Part shown: in pieces, positions 56,971-64,000 of the stretch
How positions within the stretch are numbered: position 1 is the first letter of the stretch
Layout of the letters: each line of letters begins with the position of its first letter
Origin: PALSA-1006 sp964571195
GTDB lineage: Bacteria; Pseudomonadota; Gammaproteobacteria; Burkholderiales; Gallionellaceae
NCBI GenBank assembly: GCA_964571195.1
Contig: CAZNAD010000002.1
Coordinates: 214,979 to 278,978, forward strand
DNA length: 64,000 nt
Reading direction: 5' to 3'
Notes under the pieces: generated by a model
The model's database searches: none
The model's input: only the letters and a program-made list of their open reading frames with translations
What the model was told of the DNA's origin: nothing
Position numbers and translations under genes: made by a program

Positions 56971-58062
56971 TCACACCCGATTGCTGCCTATGCCGCCACT
57001 GCTGATCAAACGATTTAGCACCTTTTGTGCCATGTCCTGGATCGGCACGATCTCGTCCACCGCACCAACCGCCACCGCCTCGCGTGGCATGCCGTACACC
57101 ACGCAGGTCGCTTCGTCCTGGGCGAAGTTGTATGCCCCCGCTTGGCGCATCTCCAGCATGCCGATGGCACCATCCTTGCCCATGCCGGTCAGCATGACGC
57201 CGAGGACGTTCTTGCCGGCGTTCTGTGCTACCGAGCGGAATAACACCTCCACCGACGGGCGATGGTGGTTCACCGGCGGGGACTGGCTCAGCTCGGTCAT
57301 GTAGTTCGCCCCGCTGCGCTTCAGCAACAGGTGCGAGTGTCCTGGTGCGATATAGGCGTGGCCAGGCAGGATGCGTTCGTTACCTTCCGCCTCTTTGACG
57401 GTGATCTTGCACAGGCTGTCCAGCCGCGCGGCGAAGGATTTGGTGAAGGCCTCGGGCATATGTTGCGCAATCACGATGCCGGGTACATCGGCGGGCAAAC
57501 GGATGAGGAATTCCTTGATCGCTTCGGTCCCTCCCGTCGAGGCACCCACGGCGATGATCTTCTCGGTAGTGCCGATGCGTGTACCCAGAGACGGCAGTGT
57601 CTCGCGCGGGGCGGTATTGACCGGGATACGGAATTTGCCCCGCGCCTGATAGGCCACGCGGATCTTTTCCGCGATGGTATCCGCATATTCCCGCAAACCG
57701 TCGGCGATACCCATCTTGGGTTTGGGCAGGAAGTCCACCGCGCCCAGCTCCAAGGCGCGCAGTGCCGCTTCCGAACCGCGCTCGGTCAGGCTGGAGATCA
57801 TCAGTACCGGCATCGGGTGCAGGCGCATCAATTTGTCGAGGAAGGTGAGGCCGTCCATCTGCGGCATCTCGACATCCAGCGTCAACACGTCGGGGTTGAG
57901 TGTCTTGATCATCTCTCTGGCTTGCAGCGGATTGGAGGCCGCTCCCGCCACGTAGAGGTCGGGAAAGGAATTGATGATCTCGGTCAAGATGGCGCGTATC
58001 AGCGCCGAGTCATCAATGATGAGGACATTGATCTTTTTGGGAGGAGTGATTCCGTTGGTCAT
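56971..58062 (-). CDS. cheB: Chemotaxis methylesterase CheB
   Basis: A 363-residue protein with an N-terminal receiver (NVLIIDDSALIRAILTEIIN, DVLTLDVEMPQMDGLTFLDK) and a C-terminal methylesterase/deamidase domain. Catalytic triad: Ser in IIAVGASTGGTEAIKEFL, His in IVIAQHMPEAFTKSFAARLD and Asp in GVMLTGMGKDGAIGMLEMR. Removes methyl groups from chemoreceptors when phosphorylated. Confidence 0.96.
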   Translation of the reverse strand: MTNGITPPKKINVLIIDDSALIRAILTEIINSFPDLYVAGAASNPLQAREMIKTLNPDVLTLDVEMPQMDGLTFLDKLMRLHPMPVLMISSLTERGSEAALRALELGAVDFLPKPKMGIADGLREYADTIAEKIRVAYQARGKFRIPVNTAPRETLPSLGTRIGTTEKIIAVGASTGGTEAIKEFLIRLPADVPGIVIAQHMPEAFTKSFAARLDSLCKITVKEAEGNERILPGHAYIAPGHSHLLLKRSGANYMTELSQSPPVNHHRPSVEVLFRSVAQNAGKNVLGVMLTGMGKDGAIGMLEMRQAGAYNFAQDEATCVVYGMPREAVAVGAVDEIVPIQDMAQKVLNRLISSGGIGSNRV

Positions 58063-58113
58063 CGTGTGGGCGCGTCCTGTGTGCGTATTGTGCAGTCGTG
58101 TTGTCGTGGCTGC

Positions 58114-58728
58114 TTAGAACAGTTCGATATCCCCCTGGATATCGGCATGTTTAAGCCGGGAACCGTATTCCGACTCGCGTTCGATAATTGTATCGTTATT
58201 TGCCTGCCGCAACTTCTTCAACATGACCCTGCCCGTAGTGGGGAAAAAATAGATTTTGCGCGGATAGATGTCCAATAATGACTTGGCGACTACCTTGATC
58301 TGTTCGTTCTTCAGATACTTCAAAGCGAATTCGACATTGCGCGCCCCCACATTGGTGACGGTGAAGCCGCGCAACACATTGCCGCCGCCGAACAGCTTGG
58401 CCTCCAGATTGCTGCGCTTGGCTCCCGCTTTCAGCAGCTGATTAATCATCATCTCCATCGCGTATGCCCCGTAACGGGCGGCGGCACCCACCGGATTGAT
58501 GGTTCCACTCTTGTCGTCTGGCAGCATGAAATGATTCATGCCGCCGATGCCGCTGACGCGGTCGCGGATACAGGCCGCCACACACGACCCCAATACTGTC
58601 ACCAGCACCATCTCCCGCTTGGTGACATAGTATTCTCCGGGCAACAGCTTGATCGCCTCCATGTCAAAGGTATTGTCGTAATACCGATTCGGAGAAAGGA
58701 CTTCCTGATAGTCTGAGTGATCCGTCAT
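58114..58728 (-). CDS. cheD: Chemoreceptor glutamine deamidase CheD (copy 2)
   Basis: A 204-residue second CheD. Active-site pair in VTVLGSCVAACIRDRVSGIG and GMNHFMLPDDKSG. It differs from copy 1 in most positions outside the core but shares the same overall length and the identical closing GDIELF. Lies between cheR (13 bases) and cheB (52 bases). Confidence 0.92.
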   Translation of the reverse strand: MTDHSDYQEVLSPNRYYDNTFDMEAIKLLPGEYYVTKREMVLVTVLGSCVAACIRDRVSGIGGMNHFMLPDDKSGTINPVGAAARYGAYAMEMMINQLLKAGAKRSNLEAKLFGGGNVLRGFTVTNVGARNVEFALKYLKNEQIKVVAKSLLDIYPRKIYFFPTTGRVMLKKLRQANNDTIIERESEYGSRLKHADIQGDIELF

Positions 58729-58740
58729 CAGTGTCTGGCC

Positions 58741-59634
58741 CTAACGACTTTCCTCTGCTTTGCGATGTGCTTTTTGTTTTGTGGTCAATTCATATACCGT
58801 CTTGCCGCGCAACCGGAAATATTCATCGGCATTATGGAAACTTTCCGAGTGTCCGGCGAACAGCAGCCCGTCACTGCGCAACAGCGGCACGAACTTCCTC
58901 AGGATGTCGAGTTGTGTCTGCTTGTCGAAATAGATCATCACATTGCGGCAGAAAATCGCATCCAGCGGCGGGCGGATCGGCCAATTGTTATGCAGCAGAT
59001 TGACCTGGCGGAAGGTGATCATGTCGCGCAGTTCGGGACGTATGCGCACATGTCCGGCCTGGTTGCCGGTGCCGCGCAGGAAATGCCGTTTGACTAACTC
59101 GGGATCAAGCTTGTTCACGCGCTCGTCTGGATAGACGCCCGCCTTGGCGACTTCCAGCACACCGGTATCCACATCGGTGGCGATGATGCTGACCTGTGCG
59201 GCATCACGCCCCAAGGTGTCAGCCACAGTCATGGCGATGGAATAGGGCTCTTCGCCGGTAGAGGCCGCCGAACACCAGATTGAGATCGGATGTTTGCCGT
59301 GCACCGAACGCAAATGTTCCGCCAGTAGCGGGAAATGATGAGGCTCGCGGAAGAACGAAGTCAGGTTGGTGGTCAGCGAATTGGTGAACGCCTCCCATTC
59401 GGTGGCATCGTTGTTTTCCAGCAGTGTCAGATATTGTGCAAACGTGCGTATTCCGGTGGCGCGCAAGCGCCGCGATAAACGGCTGTAAACCAGTTCCTGT
59501 TTGGAATCGCTCAGCGAGATGCCGGCATGGGCGTAGATCAACTTGCGCACACGGTCGAAATCTTTCGCGGTGAAAGGGAATTCGCGCCCGTCTTTTAATA
59601 CTTTGTCGTCCGTCATGTTAGCGGTCATCTGCAA
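58741..59634 (-). CDS. cheR: Chemotaxis methyltransferase CheR
   Basis: A 297-residue SAM-dependent chemoreceptor methyltransferase. N-terminal CheR_N helices (LIYAHAGISLSDSKQELVYS, RLSRRLRATGI), SAM-binding domain with SIWCSAASTGEEPYSIAMTV, IIATDVDTGVLEVAKAGVYP and DAIFCRNVMIYFDKQTQLDI. An alternative start six codons downstream (MTDDKVL) is possible. The 90-base gap to the OprB gene holds no gene. Confidence 0.96.
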   Translation of the reverse strand: MQMTANMTDDKVLKDGREFPFTAKDFDRVRKLIYAHAGISLSDSKQELVYSRLSRRLRATGIRTFAQYLTLLENNDATEWEAFTNSLTTNLTSFFREPHHFPLLAEHLRSVHGKHPISIWCSAASTGEEPYSIAMTVADTLGRDAAQVSIIATDVDTGVLEVAKAGVYPDERVNKLDPELVKRHFLRGTGNQAGHVRIRPELRDMITFRQVNLLHNNWPIRPPLDAIFCRNVMIYFDKQTQLDILRKFVPLLRSDGLLFAGHSESFHNADEYFRLRGKTVYELTTKQKAHRKAEESR

Positions 59635-59724
59635 TTGTCTGTTCTGGTCACGGTATCTGACGCTCAGGCGATTACTCGCCCAGCACGGGCATCTTGCGTC
59701 AAATACCCCGACCCATCAAGCGGG

Positions 59725-61038
59725 CTAGAGGAATACCTCCATGCGTGCGCCGAGTAGGGTCGAATCGCTTACGGCAGGATTCATGCCGGGAGCAATGATC
59801 CGTTGTATCAGGGGCTGCACGCCCAGCCAGGGTTTTAGCTGGATGCGATAAGTTGCTTCGATGGCGGTCTCCCTCTCGGCGGAGAGGTTCTTGTCACGAT
59901 ATTTTGTGCTGGCATGACTGACGGTGACCACGATTCCCGCGATGTCATCGTCACGTCCGCTCAAGAGTCCGCGATAACGCAATCCGGCACTGGCCGACCA
60001 GTCCGATTGGTGGATATCCGCACTGGCGCTGCCGTAGCGTAGAAATCCTGCCAGACCGTTATTGGCGTTGCCCGCTTCCGGGAGCAGTGTACGTTCGGCC
60101 AGCATATACCATCCGAAACTGGCTTGTTGCAGCGGAGCCCCAGCCGCATCGACTTGGGAAAGGTCATCGAAGCGATTGCTGTATTGCCACAAGCCGAAAG
60201 CCGTTTTGTTGAAGGCTTCTGCTTCGGGCTGGGCGGCGTCCCCCCCAGTTGAGGAAGGTTCGCCCTTCGCTTCCAGCGGTGTGCAACCGATCTCCATGAT
60301 GGCGAAAGTGCCGTCTCCACTGTTGAGTTTTATCTGGGTTCCGTACGGATCTGCCGGATCGCCGGGTATGCCGTCCAGCAGCGCTGCCTGCAAATAGGTG
60401 GTGTGATCCGGCGAGGTGTATTTCACGCGCATCCCCAGCGAGCCCAGCGGGTAGATCGGCGGGCCGTTGCGGCCGGACTGGGCGACCTCGGCAGCCATCC
60501 CTAGTGACGGATGCAGGAACAGTCCAGACGTGTCTGTTACATAGAACTCCGAATCGACCGGATACAGGCCGAACCGGACGGACAGGCGGTCATCCAGCAG
60601 GTTCTTCTGCACCCAAGCGTGATAGAACTGTGCGGTGTTGGCGGAAACCTCGATATTGTCCACCCCCATCGTGCTGCTGACATAGTATTTGTTGGGTTTG
60701 CCGCCCAGTGTGCTGTGGAACTGTAAGTAGGCCTCCATGCCGGACCATCCGTACAACTTTTCCAGATCGAAGTCGGCGCGCATATCGGTATAGCCCAACC
60801 AACCGCTGCCGCGCTGTATTCCTCCGTCCAGATTATTGAATACGTCGCTGCGATGGGTGAAGTCGAGAGTGATGCCTTTTTCAAACAACTTGGCACGCGT
60901 GCCCCCCCAGTCTCCGCTCAGGGTCTCTTCCTGCCAGGGCGGCACTTCCGTAGCGGCGGTTGCAGGTGTTGAGCCAAAAGCGACAAGGAGGCAAAACAAG
61001 CCGGCAATGTGTTTGGGTATAAAGATGGGCTGGGGCAT
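59725..61038 (-). CDS. OprB-family carbohydrate-selective porin
   Basis: A 437-residue outer-membrane porin with a signal peptide (IAGLFCLLVAFGSTPATA, cleavage near ATA) and the OprB opening ETLSGDWGGTRAKLFEKGIT. Barrel strands alternate through the sequence (GMEAYLQFHSTLGGKPNKYY, RLSVRFGLYPVDSEFYVTDT), ending LLGARMEVFL. The C-terminal Leu replaces the more common Phe. Placed between the chemoreceptor and cheR in the same direction, possibly cotranscribed; the substrate is unknown. Confidence 0.9.
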   Translation of the reverse strand: MPQPIFIPKHIAGLFCLLVAFGSTPATAATEVPPWQEETLSGDWGGTRAKLFEKGITLDFTHRSDVFNNLDGGIQRGSGWLGYTDMRADFDLEKLYGWSGMEAYLQFHSTLGGKPNKYYVSSTMGVDNIEVSANTAQFYHAWVQKNLLDDRLSVRFGLYPVDSEFYVTDTSGLFLHPSLGMAAEVAQSGRNGPPIYPLGSLGMRVKYTSPDHTTYLQAALLDGIPGDPADPYGTQIKLNSGDGTFAIMEIGCTPLEAKGEPSSTGGDAAQPEAEAFNKTAFGLWQYSNRFDDLSQVDAAGAPLQQASFGWYMLAERTLLPEAGNANNGLAGFLRYGSASADIHQSDWSASAGLRYRGLLSGRDDDIAGIVVTVSHASTKYRDKNLSAERETAIEATYRIQLKPWLGVQPLIQRIIAPGMNPAVSDSTLLGARMEVFL

Positions 61039-61072
61039 AACGGTATCTCCTGATATATCGCTAGTGTAACGG

Positions 61073-63778
61073 TTAATTCACCTTGAAGGTTGCCACTGCG
61101 GCAGACAAGTGTTGCGCCTGTTCCTCCATGGATTCGGCGGCGGCGGCGGCCTCTTCGACCAACGCGGCATTCTGCTGGGTGACTTCGTCCATCTGGGTGA
61201 TGGCTTGGTTCACCTGCTCGATACCTTGGCTCTGCTCAGCCGAGGCTGCGGTGATCTCGGACATGATGTCGGTGACATGTTTGATGCTGTTGACGATCTC
61301 CTCCATGGTCTGCCCGGCTTGGGCGACCAGCTTGCTTCCACCCTCGACCTTCTCGACCGAGTCGCCGATCAGCGTCTTGATCTCTTTGGCGGCGGCGGCG
61401 GAACGCTGTGCCAAATTGCGTACCTCGCCCGCGACCACGGCAAAGCCGCGCCCCTGCTCACCGGCACGGGCGGCTTCCACCGCCGCGTTCAGTGCCAAGA
61501 TATTGGTCTGGAAGGCGATGCCGTCGATCACCGAGATGATATCCACGATCTTGCGCGAAGAATCGTTGATGGCATCCATCGTACTGACCACTTCCTTCAC
61601 CACCGCTCCACCCTTGGAAGCGACCTCGGAAGCGCCGAGGGCGAGCTGGTTGGCCTGATTGGCATTCGCCGCATTCTGTTTCACGGTGGCGGTGAGCTCT
61701 TCCATGCTGGCGGCGGTCTCCTCCAGACTGGAGGCTTGTTCTTCGGTGCGCTGCGACAGATCGGTATTGCCGGAAGCGATCTCCTTGGCGGCAGTATTGA
61801 TGGTATCGGTGGCGACCTTGATCTCACTGATGATGTCACTCAGTTTTTCGGCGGTGGCGTTGGAATCGTTCTTCAACTGTCCGAACGTCCCCTGATACTC
61901 GTTGGTGATTCGGTCCGTCAGGTCGCCACGAGCCATGGCTTCCAACATGCGGACCACCTCGCGCAAGCCACGGTCGGAGGTCTCCATCAGGTGATTGATG
62001 TCGGCGCTCAGTTTCTTGAAGAAGCCATCTTTGTCGTCCATGTTCAGACGTTTGGTAAAGTCGCCTTGCACCGCGCCTTCCACGATATCGGCCACTTCTT
62101 TTTCGACGGCGACTTCGGTGGTGCGATCCCTCCATTCCAGTGCAGCCCCCAAACGCGCCCCATTTTTGTTGATCACCGGACTGGCGGCGAGAGCGAAGGT
62201 GCGCCCGCCGACCACGATCTGGGTGCGATGTGTGCCCGACAATTGTTCCAGCATGGCTTGCTGGTGTTCGGGACGTTTGTGGAATAGATCGATGCTGCTG
62301 CCCAACAGACTTTCCGCGCTGAAGTTCGGCAGATCTTTGCGGATATCCCGCTCGGCGACGCGCATCAATTCATGCACGGCCTGATTCATGTAGATGATCT
62401 TGCGGTCATTGTCCGAGATCATCACGCTGGTGGAGACGTTATCAAGGCCGATCTTGATACGCAGATTGGCATCGGCTGCTTTGCGGGCTTCGATGACATC
62501 GAAACCGAGTTTGGTCTCCATCGATTTCATGGCATTCAACATACGACCGATCTCGCTGTTTCCCTGTGTCGGTATCGATACGTGGTAATTGCCCTGGGCG
62601 ATCTGGTCCAAGCCGGAGGTTGCGGCATGGAGGGGGCGCAAGATGCTGCGCAGGATCAGGTAGGAAAACATCAGGCCAAACAATATGGAAAATCCGATGA
62701 TCGCAATGGACGCCACCTCGTGTTTACGGGTGTCTAGGTCGAGATGCTCGAACGTCTCGGCCATCAATCCCTGCGTCTGCTCCTGCACGCTGTGGATGAC
62801 CCCTTCCATCAGCTCGGAGGGTTTGCGATCCATGCCTTTCACTTGGGTATCGATCAGATGCACATTATCCTTGCGATTGGCGTCGAAAGACTTCAATACT
62901 TGGTGATATTGCGTCATGAGTTGGGCGTGTGACTGCATCAGCTCATCCAGCGCATCGGTCTTTGCGCCGGTCAACTCTATCGTCGACTTGACCAGCTGCA
63001 GGTCGGTCTGAACCTGTTCGCCTTTTTCATCGAAAGCTTTCAGATATTTTTCGAACTGGGCCGGATCATTGCCGCGCAGCAGGATGTTCTTCCATTCCTG
63101 TATCTGTTCCTTGAAGTGGACCTGGGCCTGCCGTGTGGTATCGACCGCAAACGCCTGTGTCGCGACACGCTCCAGGCTGGTCACGGACAGATGTTGGCTG
63201 CTCTTCATGCCGAGCAGGTTGTATGAGCCCAACACCAGCATCAATAACATCATCATGCCGACCAGCCAGCCCAGACGCAGTTTGACGCTGCTGTTCTGGA
63301 ACAGGTGCGCCAGCGTATGAAGCAGGCCGGTATTGACCAGATTGCCTTCCTCGATTTTCAATTTGCTGCGCCCTGCACGCATCGCGGCATACAGTGTATT
63401 CGCCGCAGCGATCTGTTCGGCAGAGGGTTTGTAGCGTACCGACATGTAGCCGGTCAACTTGCCTTCTTCGTAGATCGGGGTGACGTTTGCTTCCACCCAG
63501 TAGAAACCGCCGTCTTTGCGCCGGTTCTTGACCAGACCGGTCCACGGCTTGCCGTCTTTAAGTGTGTGCCACAGGTCGGCAAAGGCCTCCGGTGGCATGT
63601 CAGGATGACGCACCAGATTGTGCGGGGCACCAATCAGCTCGTTCTCGGAGAAGCCGCTTGCCTCAATGAAGTCATCATTGCAATAGGTGATGATGCCTTT
63701 AAGGTCGGTTTTGGAAGCCAGCATCATGCCCTCTCGCATGACAAACTCTTGGCTGGTGACGGGCAGATTATTACGCAT
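61073..63778 (-). CDS. PAS-containing methyl-accepting chemotaxis protein
   Basis: A 901-residue chemoreceptor. N-terminal Aer-type PAS (about 14-125: LASKTDLKGIITYCNDDFIE, PHNLVRHPDMPPEAFADLWH, GGFYWVEANVTPIYEEGK), then TM1 (about 177-200), a periplasmic four-helix region, TM2 (about 355-378), HAMP, a second PAS-like domain (VSTSVMISDNDRKIIYMNQA), a second HAMP-like segment and the cytoplasmic signalling hairpin. The hairpin tip reads AGEQGRGFAVVAGEVRNLAQ then RSAAAAKEIKTLIGDSVEKV, fitting a CheA/CheW-interacting receptor. The N-terminal PAS suggests energy or redox taxis, as in Aer. Confidence 0.93.
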   Translation of the reverse strand: MRNNLPVTSQEFVMREGMMLASKTDLKGIITYCNDDFIEASGFSENELIGAPHNLVRHPDMPPEAFADLWHTLKDGKPWTGLVKNRRKDGGFYWVEANVTPIYEEGKLTGYMSVRYKPSAEQIAAANTLYAAMRAGRSKLKIEEGNLVNTGLLHTLAHLFQNSSVKLRLGWLVGMMMLLMLVLGSYNLLGMKSSQHLSVTSLERVATQAFAVDTTRQAQVHFKEQIQEWKNILLRGNDPAQFEKYLKAFDEKGEQVQTDLQLVKSTIELTGAKTDALDELMQSHAQLMTQYHQVLKSFDANRKDNVHLIDTQVKGMDRKPSELMEGVIHSVQEQTQGLMAETFEHLDLDTRKHEVASIAIIGFSILFGLMFSYLILRSILRPLHAATSGLDQIAQGNYHVSIPTQGNSEIGRMLNAMKSMETKLGFDVIEARKAADANLRIKIGLDNVSTSVMISDNDRKIIYMNQAVHELMRVAERDIRKDLPNFSAESLLGSSIDLFHKRPEHQQAMLEQLSGTHRTQIVVGGRTFALAASPVINKNGARLGAALEWRDRTTEVAVEKEVADIVEGAVQGDFTKRLNMDDKDGFFKKLSADINHLMETSDRGLREVVRMLEAMARGDLTDRITNEYQGTFGQLKNDSNATAEKLSDIISEIKVATDTINTAAKEIASGNTDLSQRTEEQASSLEETAASMEELTATVKQNAANANQANQLALGASEVASKGGAVVKEVVSTMDAINDSSRKIVDIISVIDGIAFQTNILALNAAVEAARAGEQGRGFAVVAGEVRNLAQRSAAAAKEIKTLIGDSVEKVEGGSKLVAQAGQTMEEIVNSIKHVTDIMSEITAASAEQSQGIEQVNQAITQMDEVTQQNAALVEEAAAAAESMEEQAQHLSAAVATFKVN

Positions 63779-63943
63779 GAGACACTCTCCTATTCAAACC
63801 TAAACGCTCGCACTGGATGCCACGCAAATGGCATGGTGTGCGTATCACTATTTTTTATTTTCCCGGCGTCAGAAGCAGGGCAGGGGGCATTTCTGTGTGC
63901 TCAAGACCGGCAGATGCCCCTGTCTTGAATCGGCCGGCTTATC

Positions 63944-64000
63944 TCAAGCGACGGCCTGATCGACGAGTTCCATATCTTTGGAGGACATAAGTTTTTCGAT
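63944..64000 (-). CDS. cheW: CheW adaptor, C-terminal end (truncated by window edge)
   Basis: The frame is open to the right edge and ends IEKLMSSKDMELVDQAVA-stop, which matches the usual end of CheW (a DIEKLL/M-SS..M.LVD helix). Only 18 residues are visible, so the call leans on the position upstream of a chemoreceptor gene. The 165 bases between it and the receptor gene hold an imperfect GC-rich inverted repeat (63880-63925) and no other gene. Confidence 0.65.
   Translation of the reverse strand: MEKLMSSKDMELVDQAVA

Noticed and set aside
57262..58278. 338-codon plus-strand ORF opposite cheB/cheD
   Set aside because: Antisense shadow of cheB.
61109..62287. 392-codon plus-strand ORF opposite the chemoreceptor
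   Set aside because: Gly/Leu/Asp-rich shadow of the MCP signalling domain; no independent support.
1..64000. tRNA, rRNA and CRISPR arrays
   Set aside because: I looked for T-loop GGTTCGA-type blocks with acceptor stems, rRNA-like stretches and regularly spaced short direct repeats; none was convincing. The only tandem array is the 128-base tautomerase repeat, which lacks spacer diversity.

Overview
The window is a bacterial chromosome segment, most likely from a nitrogen-fixing betaproteobacterium of the order Nitrosomonadales. A Gallionellaceae/Sideroxydans-like organism is my best guess. That rests on family recognition (BPSS1780-type and DUF2782 proteins beside thrB and polA, the dusB-fis-purH-purD order, a compact nif accessory operon, Aer-type PAS receptors) and not on any database search. 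The DNA is GC-rich, densely coding and rich in dispersed palindromic repeats. No tRNA, rRNA or CRISPR array was seen. A 100-base run of N (34907-35006) marks an assembly gap inside a tandem repeat.

Layout. 1-7.6 kb: the 3' end of uvrD, two membrane proteins, homoserine kinase, DUF2782 and LOG-family genes, then polA, which carries an in-frame palindromic repeat. 7.6-9.2 kb: a roughly 1.3 kb element in which long inverted repeats enclose one AT-rich orphan gene. 9.2-10.3 kb: a beta-barrel protein, a VF530 protein and dispersed repeats. 10.3-17.4 kb: a minus-strand nif accessory operon (iscA-like, nifU, nifS, a 35-codon ORF, nifV, cysE/nifP, TPR protein, nifW, nifZ, nifM) behind a textbook sigma-54 promoter with a NifA upstream activator site. 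17.5-20.1 kb: a three-gene envelope operon (periplasmic coiled-coil protein, beta-barrel, LPP20-like lipoprotein) closed by a terminator. 20.1-28.5 kb: housekeeping genes (hemF, tsaC, purD, purH, fis, dusB, ubiquinone hydroxylase, dsbC, DUF4149).

28.5-31.8 kb is a signalling patch: a cNMP-binding EAL protein converges on a translationally coupled response regulator-CheC-diguanylate cyclase operon. 31.8-37.4 kb holds hslR, mltA, apaG, small envelope proteins, a tautomerase whose 3' end is tandemly repeated, rsmE, a thioredoxin-like protein and an inositol monophosphatase-like protein. 37.4-51.1 kb holds trkA-trkH, a truncated CheA/ChpA-like kinase, a PilZ protein, slt, cca, a DNA glycosylase, a BFD-like ferredoxin, a MidA-type methyltransferase (with a second in-frame repeat), a pteridine reductase-like SDR and ttcA.

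51.1-64 kb is a chemosensory and partner-switching block on the minus strand: cheW (partial), a PAS-containing chemoreceptor, an OprB porin, cheR, cheD, cheB, a STAS protein, an HDOD protein, a second cheD, and two SpoIIE-type phosphatases with fused HATPase domains. One phosphatase has a c-type heme motif in its periplasmic domain. The other shares its N-terminal PAS domain with the chemoreceptor. I infer that redox input reaches taxis through MCP/CheW and reaches a STAS-based switch through the two phosphatases. The c-di-GMP genes near 28-32 kb and the PilZ protein near 42 kb point to motility/surface-lifestyle control as a theme of the segment.
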